A DNA stretch of 64,000 bases from a virus: IMG/VR virus record IMGVR_UViG_3300046463_000520, positions 1 to 64,000 of that record; one strand, 5' to 3'. A model generated the notes under the pieces. That model did not search any database. It saw only the letters and a program-made list of their open reading frames with translations, and had not been told where the DNA came from. This document shows, piece after piece, positions 1 to 7,884 of the stretch; position 1 is the stretch's first letter; each line of letters opens with the position of its first letter. A program made the translations under genes and the position numbers.

Positions 1-2
1 CG

Positions 3-362
3 GGGGCGAAGCTGGAAGGTGGCGAGTGGCGCGCGATCTTCAATTCCGCCCGAAGTCCTGATGCGACGTTCGAACAATTCTGTGGTTGGATGCGCGAAGA
101 AATCGCCGCCACTCCCGCGAGTTCGGTGGCCGATGCGGCGCGCACACCTGACGCCGACGAGTGTTTCGCCGAAGCCAAGGAAGCGATAGACGCCGCGCGC
201 TGGCGCACGGCCCTGCGATTCGTCGGCGGCGAACTGTCGGGCGGATGGCGGCAATGCTTCCACTTCGGCACGCTGCCTATCGCCAAGGGCGTGGATATCA
301 TGCGCGGCAGTGTCGCGGAACACTTCACTGCGGCCATCGACGCCGCGCGCAAGGGGGAATGA
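3..362 (+). CDS. Unidentified phage protein, 5' end outside window
   Basis: The reading frame is open from base 3 and ends at TGA 360-362, so the window shows only the last 119 codons. The visible part ends with a glycine/tryptophan-rich stretch (FVGGELSGGWRQCFHFGTL) followed by an alanine-rich helix. I do not recognise the family. The next gene starts two bases after the stop, so the two are almost certainly co-transcribed. An internal ATG at 90 exists, but the coding pattern is continuous upstream of it. Confidence 0.65.
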   Translation, partial: GAKLEGGEWRAIFNSARSPDATFEQFCGWMREEIAATPASSVADAARTPDADECFAEAKEAIDAARWRTALRFVGGELSGGWRQCFHFGTLPIAKGVDIMRGSVAEHFTAAIDAARKGE

Positions 363-363
363 C

Positions 364-573
364 ATGTCATCACGTTTGACCGTAGAGCATTGGCCGTCTG
401 AGAACAAAGCCCAAATCACGGTGACGGGCGAATACCTGAAGGTTCTCGGATACATCGGTCACGACATACTGAACAATGCGGCACTCTCGGATTTCCCGGA
501 AGAACTGCGCGACGAGATTCGCGACGTGGCGGAAAAGCTGCAAGAGTTGTGTCCGCCCGACGAGAAAGCCTGA
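364..573 (+). CDS. Small hypothetical phage protein (69 aa)
   Basis: The start ATG at 364 follows a purine-rich AAGGGGG ribosome site about seven bases upstream. That decides it over an in-frame ATG at 310, which lies inside the upstream gene. The protein begins MSSRLTVEHWPSENKAQI and ends in an acidic amphipathic helix (EELRDEIRDVAEKLQEL). There is no membrane segment and no family I recognise. It is the last gene before a strong terminator. Confidence 0.6.
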   Translation: MSSRLTVEHWPSENKAQITVTGEYLKVLGYIGHDILNNAALSDFPEELRDEIRDVAEKLQELCPPDEKA

Positions 574-596
574 CGCCCGCCCGCACCAACACACAC

Positions 597-621
597 AAGC
601 CCGCCGCGCGCGGGCTTTTTT
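597..621 (+). terminator. Rho-independent terminator
   Basis: GCCCGC (599-604) pairs with GCGGGC (610-615) and is followed by six T. It closes the operon ending at 573 and insulates the terminase promoter that starts 12 bases later. Confidence 0.85.
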
Positions 622-632
622 ACGTCCGCACT

Positions 633-677
633 TAGGAAAACACAAAGCGTTCTCCGCAGGAACGGCACTTAACGTCG
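633..677 (+). promoter_or_regulatory. Two-box phage promoter, divergent copy, upstream of terminase
   Basis: Box 1 is TAGGAAAACAC (633-643). The 26-base spacer carries the middle block GCAGGAAC (656-663), and the second-box position reads TAACGTCG (670-677). Box 1 and the middle block match the genome-wide element, but box 2 is poor. The element follows a terminator and precedes the terminase genes, whose first ATG (708) lacks a ribosome site. Promoter function is inferred from recurrence and placement. Confidence 0.6.
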
Positions 678-707
678 GCAGTGTAGGCATCACGCACGCA
701 CATAGCC

Positions 708-1619
708 ATGACCGACGATACGAAAGACCCGACCGAACCGAAGAAGCCGCGCAAGCCTGCCGCAAAGAAGGCCGCGCCCGCTCGCAAGCAACCCGCGCGC
801 AAGACGGCGGCGCGCAAGGCTCCCGCACGCAAGCAACCGGCAAAGACGCCTGCACGCAAGGCCTCGGCGAAGAAAGCCGCGCCCGCGAAGAAGACCACGC
901 CGCCCGCAAAGAAGGAGCCCGCGCGCAAGGTCGCATCGGGAACCAAGCTCACGAAGGAACAGGCATCCGAATTCGTCGCCCGCTCAGTCTCGGACATGGT
1001 GGGTGAGGCTACCCGCGCAATGGGACGCCCGACCAAGTACCGCGACGAGTTTGTGCCGCAGATGATTGCCTTCTTCAACATCCGCACACAGAAGGTCATT
1101 GAGACGCCGCTGAAGAACAAGGACGGCAGTGTCGCCACGGATAAGCAGGGCAACGTCCTGTATGAGAAGACCGTCGTCACCAACGAATTCCCGACGCTCG
1201 AACGATTCGCTTCCGAATTGGGCGTCACGCGGCTCACTTTGCACAATTGGGCGCACGACACGGACGACGATGGGAAACCTTTGCGGCCCGAGTTTTTATA
1301 CGCCTACGCGCGCGCACGGGATTTGCAAGCGGCGCTCACCATCGAAGGCAGCTATGCCGGGATTTACGAGTCGCGCGCCTCTACGCTCGGCCTGAAGAAT
1401 CTCGCCGGATGGAAAGACCAACTCGAAGCGCACGTCGAAGGGACCATCGAAACGACGTCGCAGGAAAAGCTGGACGAGATTTACGCGAAGGGTATGGCGA
1501 ACTCCAAGCGCGCGGAAGAAGAAGCGCGCAACCGGGCGCTGCATGGGGTCGTGCCGGGCATCGCCGCGACGCCTGCATTCCGTCCGTCGGAGAACGACGA
1601 CGACGACGCGGACGATTGA
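708..1619 (+). CDS. terS: Small terminase subunit with histone-H1-like N-terminal tail
   Basis: Residues 1-75 are a lysine/alanine/proline/arginine-rich tail of repeated PARK/AAKK units, like histone H1 or AlgP-type C-terminal domains. From about residue 80 the protein resembles phage small terminase subunits: GRPTKYRDEF, then a helix-turn-helix-like segment (FASELGVTRLTLHNWAH), then a helical region (YARARDLQAALTIEGSYAG), and an acidic C-terminus. Small terminases recognise the packaging site and load the large subunit, and terL follows after three bases. The basic tail could add sequence-independent DNA binding; that is inference. No Shine-Dalgarno sequence precedes the ATG. Confidence 0.75.
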   Translation: MTDDTKDPTEPKKPRKPAAKKAAPARKQPARKTAARKAPARKQPAKTPARKASAKKAAPAKKTTPPAKKEPARKVASGTKLTKEQASEFVARSVSDMVGEATRAMGRPTKYRDEFVPQMIAFFNIRTQKVIETPLKNKDGSVATDKQGNVLYEKTVVTNEFPTLERFASELGVTRLTLHNWAHDTDDDGKPLRPEFLYAYARARDLQAALTIEGSYAGIYESRASTLGLKNLAGWKDQLEAHVEGTIETTSQEKLDEIYAKGMANSKRAEEEARNRALHGVVPGIAATPAFRPSENDDDDADD

Positions 1620-1622
1620 CGT

Positions 1623-3182
1623 ATGGCGGCGAAGGTAAAGACGCTGGTCGATGACACGCGCTATTTGGCGTTCGTTGAGCGGTACGCATTCGATATCACG
1701 CGCTTCGCCATCGAAGTGTGCGGGCTGACGTCCCCGACGTGGCAACAGATATTGCTGTTCGATTCGGTCAGTAATCCCGGCTCGCGCACGTCTGTGTCAT
1801 CCGGGCACGGCACCGGCAAGACGTCGGGCTTCGCCATCATCGCCCTGTGGCACTTGCTCGTGTATGCGTTCTCGAACACGTTCCTGACCGCGCCGAAGCT
1901 GAAGACCGTGCATGACGGCGTGTGGAAAGAATTCGCCGACTTGTCGGAAAAGATTCGCAATGGCCCGCAGGCGTGGATACGCCCGTACTTCGAAATCGAG
2001 TCGGAGAAGGTGTTCGTCAAGGGCTTCAAGCTGAACTGGTTCGTGCTCGCGAAGACGGCCCCGCGCGGCTCCCCTGAGAACTTGGCAGGTACTCACCGGG
2101 ACTGGCTTCTGTGGCTCGTTGACGAAGCCTCTGGCGTGCCTGACGCGAACTTCGGTGTGGTGACGGGCGCACTGACTGACGAGCGCAACCGCATGGCGAT
2201 GGCGTCACAGCCAACGCGCTCGACGGGCTTTTTCTTCGACTCGCACCACGGCCTGTCGCGCGACGAAGGCGGCGCGTGGAACAACTTCGTATTCAACTCG
2301 GAAGAATCGCCGATTGTGTCGGCGGCGTTCATCGCGGAAAAGCGCGCGCAGTACACCGCTGAAGAATACGCAATCAAGGTGCAGGGCCGCTTCCCTGAGA
2401 ACAGTTCGAAGTATCTGCTCGGACCGGAAGCGATTCGCAAGTGTCACGGCCTGAACGTCATCCGCCCGGACGACGAATGGGGCTGGATTATGCCGCTCGA
2501 TATCGGCGGCGGCGGCTGGCGTGACGAGACGGTCAAGCTGGCGATGCAAGTCACCGGGCAGGGCGAGTACGGCGAGAACCCGCGCCGCGTGCAACTGAAG
2601 AAGGTTCTGCTGCATTCAGGCGGCATCGACCCCGCGCAGGTACACGGCCATGTCGTCCATCAATGGGGCGAGCACGACAACGCCACGTCGATGATTGACG
2701 CGGGCGGCATGGGCTTGGTCGTGTGCAAGCAACTCGACCTAGACGGCTTCTCGAACTACATCAAGGTGCTTTGGGGTAAGCCCAATTTCGCGAAGGAATA
2801 CCGCGAGCGCTACTTCAATCAGCGCGCGCAGGCGATGTGCGGCATTGCGCGTGCCGTGGAAACGGGGCGCTTTGGCATCGACGCAGACGTGGATATCGGC
2901 TTCGTCAAGCGCATGGTGCTGCAAGGCTCACGCATCCCCTATCACTACGACGAGAAGGCCCGTCGCGTGATTATGAAGAAAGAGGACATGAAGAAAGAAG
3001 GCATCCCGTCGCCTGACATATGGGACGCGTGCTCGTTTCCCTTTCTCGAAGACGCCTATTACTCCGTGTCCGGCGACGCCTACAAGACGCCGACCGGCAA
3101 GACCGAAGACCTTCAATCAACCCGCGAACGAATGCTCGCGAAACTGCGCGAGCAACAAGCCGCTGCGCGCTCTGCAAGTTAG
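1623..3182 (+). CDS. terL: Terminase large subunit (packaging ATPase-nuclease)
   Basis: This 519-residue protein has a Walker A motif GHGTGKT (residues 61-67) and a Walker B motif LWLVDEAS (about 163-170). Downstream acidic clusters (PLDIGGGG, SMIDAGGMG, DIWDACSF) fit the RNase H-like nuclease domain. Length and order are typical of phage large terminases, the motor that pumps DNA into the prohead and cuts concatemers. It follows terS directly. The stop codon TAG is part of a TAGGAAAACGC motif that also acts as, or overlaps, the ribosome site of the next gene. Confidence 0.93.
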   Translation: MAAKVKTLVDDTRYLAFVERYAFDITRFAIEVCGLTSPTWQQILLFDSVSNPGSRTSVSSGHGTGKTSGFAIIALWHLLVYAFSNTFLTAPKLKTVHDGVWKEFADLSEKIRNGPQAWIRPYFEIESEKVFVKGFKLNWFVLAKTAPRGSPENLAGTHRDWLLWLVDEASGVPDANFGVVTGALTDERNRMAMASQPTRSTGFFFDSHHGLSRDEGGAWNNFVFNSEESPIVSAAFIAEKRAQYTAEEYAIKVQGRFPENSSKYLLGPEAIRKCHGLNVIRPDDEWGWIMPLDIGGGGWRDETVKLAMQVTGQGEYGENPRRVQLKKVLLHSGGIDPAQVHGHVVHQWGEHDNATSMIDAGGMGLVVCKQLDLDGFSNYIKVLWGKPNFAKEYRERYFNQRAQAMCGIARAVETGRFGIDADVDIGFVKRMVLQGSRIPYHYDEKARRVIMKKEDMKKEGIPSPDIWDACSFPFLEDAYYSVSGDAYKTPTGKTEDLQSTRERMLAKLREQQAAARSAS

Positions 3183-3224
3183 GAAAACGCATGTCACTCC
3201 CTGAGAAAACGCCTGCAATCATTG
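3180..3224 (+). promoter_or_regulatory. Possible internal copy of the two-box promoter, overlapping a start codon
   Basis: A perfect box 1, TAGGAAAACGC (3180-3190), is followed by a middle block GAGAAAAC (3203-3210) at the position used in other copies. The box 2 position (3217-3224) reads AATCATTG, a poor match. AGGA here is also well placed as the ribosome site for ATG 3191, so box 1 could be coincidence. The identical 11-mer and correctly placed middle block argue against that. Confidence 0.35.
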
Positions 3225-3616
3225 GACGTCGTGAAGCAAAAGAGCGCGGCCTGACGTCGTATTTCACTGGCAAGCCGTGCAAGCGCGGACACGTCGCGAA
3301 GCGCCAACTGAACGGGACGTGTGTGCTGTGCGCGCCGGAATACAAGACGGCTCACACGCAGCGCGCATTGGAACGTGACCCGGAAGGCGAGCGCGCTCGT
3401 GTGCGGGCGGCAGTGAAGCGCCATTACGACACGAACAAGACCGCGATTCTGGATAAGAAGCGCGCCTATTACGTGCAGAACGCGGCGGCGCTCAAGGCGA
3501 AAGCCAAGGCGAACCGCGAAAAGAAGAAGGCAGAGAAGGCCGCGCCCGCCGCCGTCGATGCCGTTGTGACGTCCAACCATCAGGAAACTGTATGCGAGCA
3601 CTCCACGCAATCCTAG
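3191..3616 (+). CDS. Zinc-binding protein with GKPCKRGH motif and lysine-rich tail
   Basis: Residues 25-50 read YFTGKPCKRGHVAKR followed by CVLC, a CxxxH/CxxC arrangement that looks zinc-binding. It is common in small phage proteins and in front of HNH/endonuclease VII-type nuclease domains. No nuclease active site is visible here. The remainder is a basic helix rich in Lys, Ala and Arg. It begins 8 bases after terL and its 3' end overlaps the next gene. A role in packaging or DNA processing is suggested only by position. Confidence 0.6.
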   Translation: MSLPEKTPAIIGRREAKERGLTSYFTGKPCKRGHVAKRQLNGTCVLCAPEYKTAHTQRALERDPEGERARVRAAVKRHYDTNKTAILDKKRAYYVQNAAALKAKAKANREKKKAEKAAPAAVDAVVTSNHQETVCEHSTQS

Positions 3617-3963
3617 CCGCCGCCAAGGGCATTCTCGCCGCCTGCGGCCTGAAGCGATACGCCATTGCCGCCGAAGTCGCCGACGTCGCGCTGACGACCG
3701 TCGAAGGCGTCGTCGCGCAGGTTCAGACACACGCCGCCGACGGCGCGAGCACGGTCTTTCTGTCCGCGCCTGACATGTCGCCCGCGCTGTTCCGCCAATA
3801 CACGAGCGCGCTGCGCGATGCCTTCCAGAAGGAATACGAGCGCACCGGCAACAAGCTCGCGCACGTCGTCATGCTGCCGCCCGGCATGACGCTCGAAGTG
3901 GTGAAAGAAGCCGCCGACCAACTGCTGCACGCCGCCGAATACCTCGCAAAAGAAGGCCGCTAA
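3592..3963 (+). CDS. Hypothetical protein (123 aa)
   Basis: The ATG at 3592 lies inside the end of the previous gene and is preceded by CAGGAAAC, a fair ribosome site. The protein is alanine-rich and probably all helical, apart from a central region (ASTVFLSAPDMSPALFRQY, then KLAHVVMLPPGM) that looks like alternating strand and helix. The N-terminus is hydrophobic but short and lacks a clear signal cleavage site. The family is not recognised. Confidence 0.6.
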   Translation: MRALHAILAAAKGILAACGLKRYAIAAEVADVALTTVEGVVAQVQTHAADGASTVFLSAPDMSPALFRQYTSALRDAFQKEYERTGNKLAHVVMLPPGMTLEVVKEAADQLLHAAEYLAKEGR

Positions 3964-4347
3964 GTGTTCTGGCCTGTCGTCCCTGAATCCATGACCATCG
4001 CTATGACCGAACAACACATGAATAGAGCCGCCGAAGACACGCCGCTCAACGAAGCGGAACTGAAGCAAGCCAAGCGCGCCGCACAACGCGCGATCCCGCT
4101 CGCACGCGCCGCCGCCAAGCCGTCGGACGCGCTCGGCAAGCTGTTCAAGCGCGCCGGACTCACGAAGGGCATCGACACGTCCATCGTGCTCGGAGCGGAC
4201 GCGAATCACCTGTTGGTCATTCAGGCGATTGCTGCCGACGGCTTGATGGTCGAGAGGACGCCCGAAATCCGAATGCTGCTCGAAGGCATCGCACTGGCCT
4301 GCGAGAAGACGCTTGCACTCCAACAACCGAAGGACGCCACGCAATGA
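3964..4347 (+). CDS. Hypothetical helical protein (127 aa), GTG start
   Basis: The frame opens with GTG immediately after the previous TAA, with GAAGG nine bases upstream as ribosome site. In-frame ATGs at 3991 and 4003 are alternatives. The C-terminal 90 residues are helical (SDALGKLFKRAGL; EIRMLLEGIALACEKTL). Function is unknown. It overlaps the next gene by ATGA, as do most genes in this run. Confidence 0.6.
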   Translation: MFWPVVPESMTIAMTEQHMNRAAEDTPLNEAELKQAKRAAQRAIPLARAAAKPSDALGKLFKRAGLTKGIDTSIVLGADANHLLVIQAIAADGLMVERTPEIRMLLEGIALACEKTLALQQPKDATQ

Positions 4348-5087
4348 TGAAAGTTCTGCAACTCACCGCGCTCGATGGCTCGAAGTGGAACATTCCCGCA
4401 ACCGTCATTGCCGACTCGTTCAGGGCGCACTACGGGCCGGACGAAGAACCGGACGACGGCGACCTGATTGAGTGGGCGGGCAACGACATGAACTGGTCGG
4501 ACGTCAAGGCGCACGCCGTACAGGTAAAGGGCGCGGATGCGCTCGACATGCAGGATTCGTGGAACGAAGGCGACTTCGAAATCACGGATGCGCCGGACGT
4601 CGCCGCGCGCGCCGCCGCCGTGGTGGAAGTCTCGAAGCAAGCGTTCGCCTGCACGCGGTGCGGTGCGTCGTGTGTGGCGGGCGAAAAGCTCGATTGTGAC
4701 CGTGGCCCTTGCCCGATGGAACTCGTCGGCGATGACGACGAAATTGCGCTTGTCATGCCGGTTCCGCTCGATGCCGACGAACTGGCCGCGCTGAAGCTGC
4801 GCCTTGCGGCGGCGCGCTGCGCGACTGGCGAACTCGATACCGCCATTGAACCGTTCGCGCATATCAACCTTATGCCGGACCATATCGACGCGCTCGCGCT
4901 CACTGTGAAGGTCGCGGACAAGGTGACGTCGAAAGACTATCTCGACCTGTACTACGCAATGCGCGAAGACGCGGCGACCATCCTCGCGGGCGTGCAAGCG
5001 GGCGACCACGGCGACGCGATCATTGCCGCCTTCGGCGAGCGGGCGGCGCGCATGGCGATTCTGAAGGCCGCAGGGCTGTCCGAATGA
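4344..5087 (+). CDS. Hypothetical protein with central Cys motif (247 aa)
   Basis: The N-terminal 90 residues are acidic and tryptophan-containing. Residues 108-128 hold four cysteines (FACTRCGASC, then CDRGPCP), consistent with a small zinc site. The C-terminal 110 residues are helical. No known catalytic motif is seen. It overlaps its neighbours on both sides by ATGA, which implies translational coupling. Confidence 0.6.
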   Translation: MMKVLQLTALDGSKWNIPATVIADSFRAHYGPDEEPDDGDLIEWAGNDMNWSDVKAHAVQVKGADALDMQDSWNEGDFEITDAPDVAARAAAVVEVSKQAFACTRCGASCVAGEKLDCDRGPCPMELVGDDDEIALVMPVPLDADELAALKLRLAAARCATGELDTAIEPFAHINLMPDHIDALALTVKVADKVTSKDYLDLYYAMREDAATILAGVQAGDHGDAIIAAFGERAARMAILKAAGLSE

Positions 5088-5344
5088 TCCGCCCCGACTG
5101 GCTTTTCGTGAGCGAGTCGGAAGCTGTCGCGGCGGGCGCGACCCATGCCGGATACGTGTTCGGCGTGCCGGTCTGGATTGCGCACGTCGGCGACGACGCG
5201 CCTTTGATGGCCGCGAAGTTCATCCCGGCTGAATCGTGGATTTCCGCCTGCCTTATCGCGGCGCAATTCCTTCTCGATATCAACGTGCTCGAACGCGTGC
5301 CGTACTACTTCGGCGACGCGCTCGGCACAACCGCAGGGGCATGA
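5084..5344 (+). CDS. Hypothetical protein (86 aa)
   Basis: This is a compact protein of mixed hydrophobic segments (WLFVSESEAVAAGATHAGYV; SWISACLIAAQFLLDINVL). The second segment could be membrane-associated but is short. It is coupled to both neighbours by ATGA overlaps. No family is recognised. Confidence 0.55.
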   Translation: MIRPDWLFVSESEAVAAGATHAGYVFGVPVWIAHVGDDAPLMAAKFIPAESWISACLIAAQFLLDINVLERVPYYFGDALGTTAGA

Positions 5345-5451
5345 CCATGATGTTCGGCATTCAGTTCTGGCTTGCGTGGCAACTGTCCATGCGCGCCATG
5401 TTCCACCCTTACCCCGCCCCGAAGAAGGCGAAATCGGAGTCGAAAGAATGA
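5341..5451 (+). CDS. Tiny hypothetical protein (36 aa)
   Basis: The sequence begins MTMMFGIQFWLAWQLSMR and has a basic tail ending KAKSESKE. The first 20 residues could form an amphipathic or membrane-associated helix. It is supported by perfect ATGA overlaps at both ends inside a chain of coupled genes, although it is below usual ORF-calling length. Confidence 0.5.
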   Translation: MTMMFGIQFWLAWQLSMRAMFHPYPAPKKAKSESKE

Positions 5452-5711
5452 AAGTGACCCTCGCGCAGATTGAAGCGCGCATTGCGAAAGTGACCTACGA
5501 GATTCGCGACGACCGCCGCACGACGGTTTGCGAAATCACGCTCGACAACGGATGGACCGAACGCGGCGAATCGAACTGTGTCGATCCCGCCGAATTCATC
5601 AAGCTCGCGGGCGAAAAGGCCGCATACAACAAGGCCATCGACGGCCTGTGGAAGTGCTTCGCGTTCGTTCTGCGCGAAGAAATGTTCGGCTCGAAAGGAG
5701 ACAAGGCATGA
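5448..5711 (+). CDS. Phage Gp49/Sf6 gp66-family protein
   Basis: The 87-residue sequence fits the family named for phage N4 gp49 and Sf6 gene 66 (Gp49_66): VTLAQIEARIAKV, TVCEITLDNGW, GESNCVDPAEF, then AYNKAIDGLWK. This family is widespread in phages and its molecular role is unknown. The start at 5448 overlaps the previous stop by ATGA, and the family match begins right at this methionine. Confidence 0.8.
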   Translation: MKVTLAQIEARIAKVTYEIRDDRRTTVCEITLDNGWTERGESNCVDPAEFIKLAGEKAAYNKAIDGLWKCFAFVLREEMFGSKGDKA

Positions 5712-6550
5712 CCGACCATTACGACCAACGCGAAGACCTGCACAAAGTCGATGCCGACCGCGCTTTCAATGACGCGGCGCGCGAACCGCTTGCACGCGAC
5801 GTTCATGCGGTGCTCACCGCAATTCACGAGCGTGGCTCGATGCGCGGGCGCGACATTCTCGCCATGCGCCTGATATTGAATCTGACGGACATGGAACGCC
5901 GTGGCCTGATTATCATGCGCGGCGTGATTGAGGACTCGACGCCCGCCTACGTCTATCGCCTGACGCAGTATGGGCGGATGCGGCTCGAACAGGACAACGC
6001 GCGCTATCACCGCGAAGCGTCGAAGAAGCTGCCGCCGCTCACCGGCAACCTGTCCGACGTGCTCGTGAAGCCGCACGTTCATTCGGTCGCGGACCAACAA
6101 CACACGCACGGCGTCACCGACGGCGGGCATTCGCAAACGCTGCATACCGGCGAACACTCGCACTTTGCGGGCGTGACCGATGGCGGCTACTTCCCGATTA
6201 GCGATCCGGGTCCGTCGCACGCCGTCCATGCGCACGGCCATCAGTTCGCGCCGGTCGCGCTCGGGCACGCGTATCCCTCCGGCGCACCGAACGCTCACGC
6301 GCCGTTCCCGCGCCCGGAAGACGTCGAGCCGCAGGCCGCGCACGGCTCGGCAGGCGCGATTTCCGGCCCGCTGCGCCTTCGCCTGTTCGCCGACGGCTCG
6401 TTAGTGGTCGATAACCCTGCGCGCCCGCTGGCGGTCTATCCCGTCGCGCATACGGGGCCGCACGAAGCCGACCCGATCACGCTCACGCTCGATGCCGCTG
6501 TCGCAAAGAACCTGCCGCTGTTCCTCCAATCCATCGCCAAGGGGAAGTAA
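5708..6550 (+). CDS. Winged-helix-like protein with HxH repeat tail (280 aa)
   Basis: Residues 1-100 look like a small winged-helix fold (HAVLTAIHERGSMRGRDILA, then MERRGLIIMRG, then YVYRLTQYGRMRLE). Residues 115-200 carry many histidines in HVH, HTH, HSH and HAHGH spacings with repeated GVTDGG. Such HxH repeats bind iron or zinc in phage fibre tips. The C-terminal 70 residues look beta-rich. The combination is unusual and the position, far from fibre genes, is odd. It could be a DNA-binding protein that is metal-stabilised, or a structural protein. Confidence 0.6.
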   Translation: MTDHYDQREDLHKVDADRAFNDAAREPLARDVHAVLTAIHERGSMRGRDILAMRLILNLTDMERRGLIIMRGVIEDSTPAYVYRLTQYGRMRLEQDNARYHREASKKLPPLTGNLSDVLVKPHVHSVADQQHTHGVTDGGHSQTLHTGEHSHFAGVTDGGYFPISDPGPSHAVHAHGHQFAPVALGHAYPSGAPNAHAPFPRPEDVEPQAAHGSAGAISGPLRLRLFADGSLVVDNPARPLAVYPVAHTGPHEADPITLTLDAAVAKNLPLFLQSIAKGK

Positions 6551-6552
6551 CC

Positions 6553-7017
6553 ATGCTCCGACTCGTCAAATTTCTGTTCCGCGCCGTCTTCAATGCGCAC
6601 GTCTTCGCGCTCGTGTTCGTCGCCTACGTTCTGCATGGTCTGTACGCGAAAATCGGCGCGGTGTATCTCGCGCCCGTCTCGTTCGATGACTGGATAGGCG
6701 TGTGCGTGGTGTTCGGCGTGGTGCTCATGATGGGATGGCTCGCGGGCAACGAGTTCCGCTCGCTTCAGGTTCGCACGCTGCGCCGGATTCTCGCCAGCGA
6801 GCGCGAGCACGCCGCCGACATGCGCCGCCTGAATTGCAGCATGATTGACGACGTTCTACTGGCGGCGCGCAATGGCCTGCCGGTCAAGTCGTTCCCGTAC
6901 AGCGGGCGCGGCACTGGCGACGAACTCGATGTAGCGGCGTATCGCATCGACCGGGCGGCGCGCGACGCCGAACGTGCGAAGGAACAAGCCGCGTTCGATC
7001 TGTCGGGGCGGCTGTAA
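6553..7017 (+). CDS. Membrane protein with two transmembrane segments (154 aa)
   Basis: Two hydrophobic helices are clear: FALVFVAYVLHGLYAKIGAV (about residues 17-36) and WIGVCVVFGVVLMMGWLAG (about 48-66). A long basic and acidic helical domain follows, probably cytoplasmic. Two-TM phage proteins can be spanins, holins or inhibitors of superinfection, but there are no diagnostic features here. The gene follows the HxH protein after two bases. Confidence 0.65.
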   Translation: MLRLVKFLFRAVFNAHVFALVFVAYVLHGLYAKIGAVYLAPVSFDDWIGVCVVFGVVLMMGWLAGNEFRSLQVRTLRRILASEREHAADMRRLNCSMIDDVLLAARNGLPVKSFPYSGRGTGDELDVAAYRIDRAARDAERAKEQAAFDLSGRL

Positions 7018-7226
7018 TGGGCGGGTATCACGACCATCAACTGCGCGCGATGGCGATGCTGCTCGGACGCAAGGGCAAAAGCCTCGCCGTGCAGCAATTC
7101 TTGGACGGCTACCTGACCCGCCGCGCCGACGGCTTGCGCCTGCGCGATATCGCTCGCGCCGTGCCGGTCACGCACGCCATGTTCCACGCCCACGCGCGGC
7201 ATATCGAACGGGACCGCTTCAAATGA
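7017..7226 (+). CDS. Small helical protein, possible helix-turn-helix (69 aa)
   Basis: The segment LRLRDIARAVPVTHAMFHAHARHIE resembles a helix-turn-helix that ends in a recognition-like helix. The protein is basic. Its ATG overlaps the last base of the previous stop (TAATG), implying coupling. No named family. Confidence 0.5.
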   Translation: MGGYHDHQLRAMAMLLGRKGKSLAVQQFLDGYLTRRADGLRLRDIARAVPVTHAMFHAHARHIERDRFK

Positions 7227-7414
7227 AACTCTCCTATGTGGTGGAAGAAGTGATCGAAATCGACGACTATTCGCCCGATTCGGTCGAGCCGATTGGCACG
7301 TTCGAGACGGTCGAAGAAGCGGTCGCGGCGGCGCGCGCCTACGAGCCTGCCGAATGGCGCAAGGGAATTTACGTGACCTACGCGCGCATCAAGGTCGAAG
7401 GGTGGAAGCAATGA
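7223..7414 (+). CDS. Small hypothetical protein (63 aa)
   Basis: The sequence MKLSYVVEEVIEIDDYSPD... alternates strand and helix and ends with a strand (IYVTYARIKVEGW), like small ferredoxin-like phage proteins. It overlaps both neighbours by ATGA. Function unknown. Confidence 0.55.
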   Translation: MKLSYVVEEVIEIDDYSPDSVEPIGTFETVEEAVAAARAYEPAEWRKGIYVTYARIKVEGWKQ

Positions 7415-7752
7415 AGCGAGTCGTCATCCTCACGGCGGGCACGGTCGTATCCGCCGAATTCATCCGCACGATGGCGAAAGCCGGGTTCGATGCCGAAGTG
7501 ATAGCGGACGCGGAAATCGTGCGCACGGCGCGCGAAGACCCGGCCATGCTCGACGTCGATACGCTCGTGCGCGAGTCGATGCGTTTCGAGCGCACAAAGC
7601 CTATCCCTGTGGAAGCGTTCAAGGTGCGCGCGGAAGACTATGACGACCGCCGCAACGACCCGCAACGGGACGTCGCCATGCTGCGCCGGGAAATGCTCGC
7701 GCGCGAGCGTTCGAGCCGTCACATGCTGAAGAAAGGGCGGGGCCGTCGATGA
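7411..7752 (+). CDS. Hypothetical protein (113 aa)
   Basis: It starts MKRVVILTAGTVVSAEFI, a hydrophobic strand-turn-helix opening, and ends with a highly basic helix (RREMLARERSSRHMLKKGRG). No catalytic signature is visible. It is translationally coupled to the genes before and after it. Confidence 0.55.
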   Translation: MKRVVILTAGTVVSAEFIRTMAKAGFDAEVIADAEIVRTAREDPAMLDVDTLVRESMRFERTKPIPVEAFKVRAEDYDDRRNDPQRDVAMLRREMLARERSSRHMLKKGRGRR

Positions 7753-7838
7753 CGCGCGTCTATGGTCGATGCGCGCATGGCGTGCCGTATCAATTCCGCT
7801 GCCTTAAATGCGTGCCGATCCGCTTGCTTAGGGCTTGA
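7749..7838 (+). CDS. Mini zinc-ribbon-like peptide (29 aa)
   Basis: ATG at 7749 overlaps the previous stop by ATGA and opens a 29-codon frame with CAHGV and CLKC, a possible CxH/CxxC zinc site in a very short protein. It is the last gene before a terminator. The gene overlap and the motif support it; size makes it uncertain. Confidence 0.45.
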   Translation: MTRVYGRCAHGVPYQFRCLKCVPIRLLRA

Positions 7839-7856
7839 TGTGGTGGTGGATAGAGA

Positions 7857-7884
7857 AAAGGCCCGGTTTTTACGCCGGGCCTTT
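7857..7884 (+). terminator. Terminator, bidirectional in form
   Basis: GGCCCGG (7860-7866) pairs with CCGGGCC (7875-7881), with TTT after it and AAAA before it. It ends the long chain of coupled small genes. Confidence 0.8.

Noticed and set aside
2205-2615. Minus-strand frames within terL
   Set aside because: They lie wholly inside a gene with clear ATPase motifs and have no ribosome sites or credible protein sequence.
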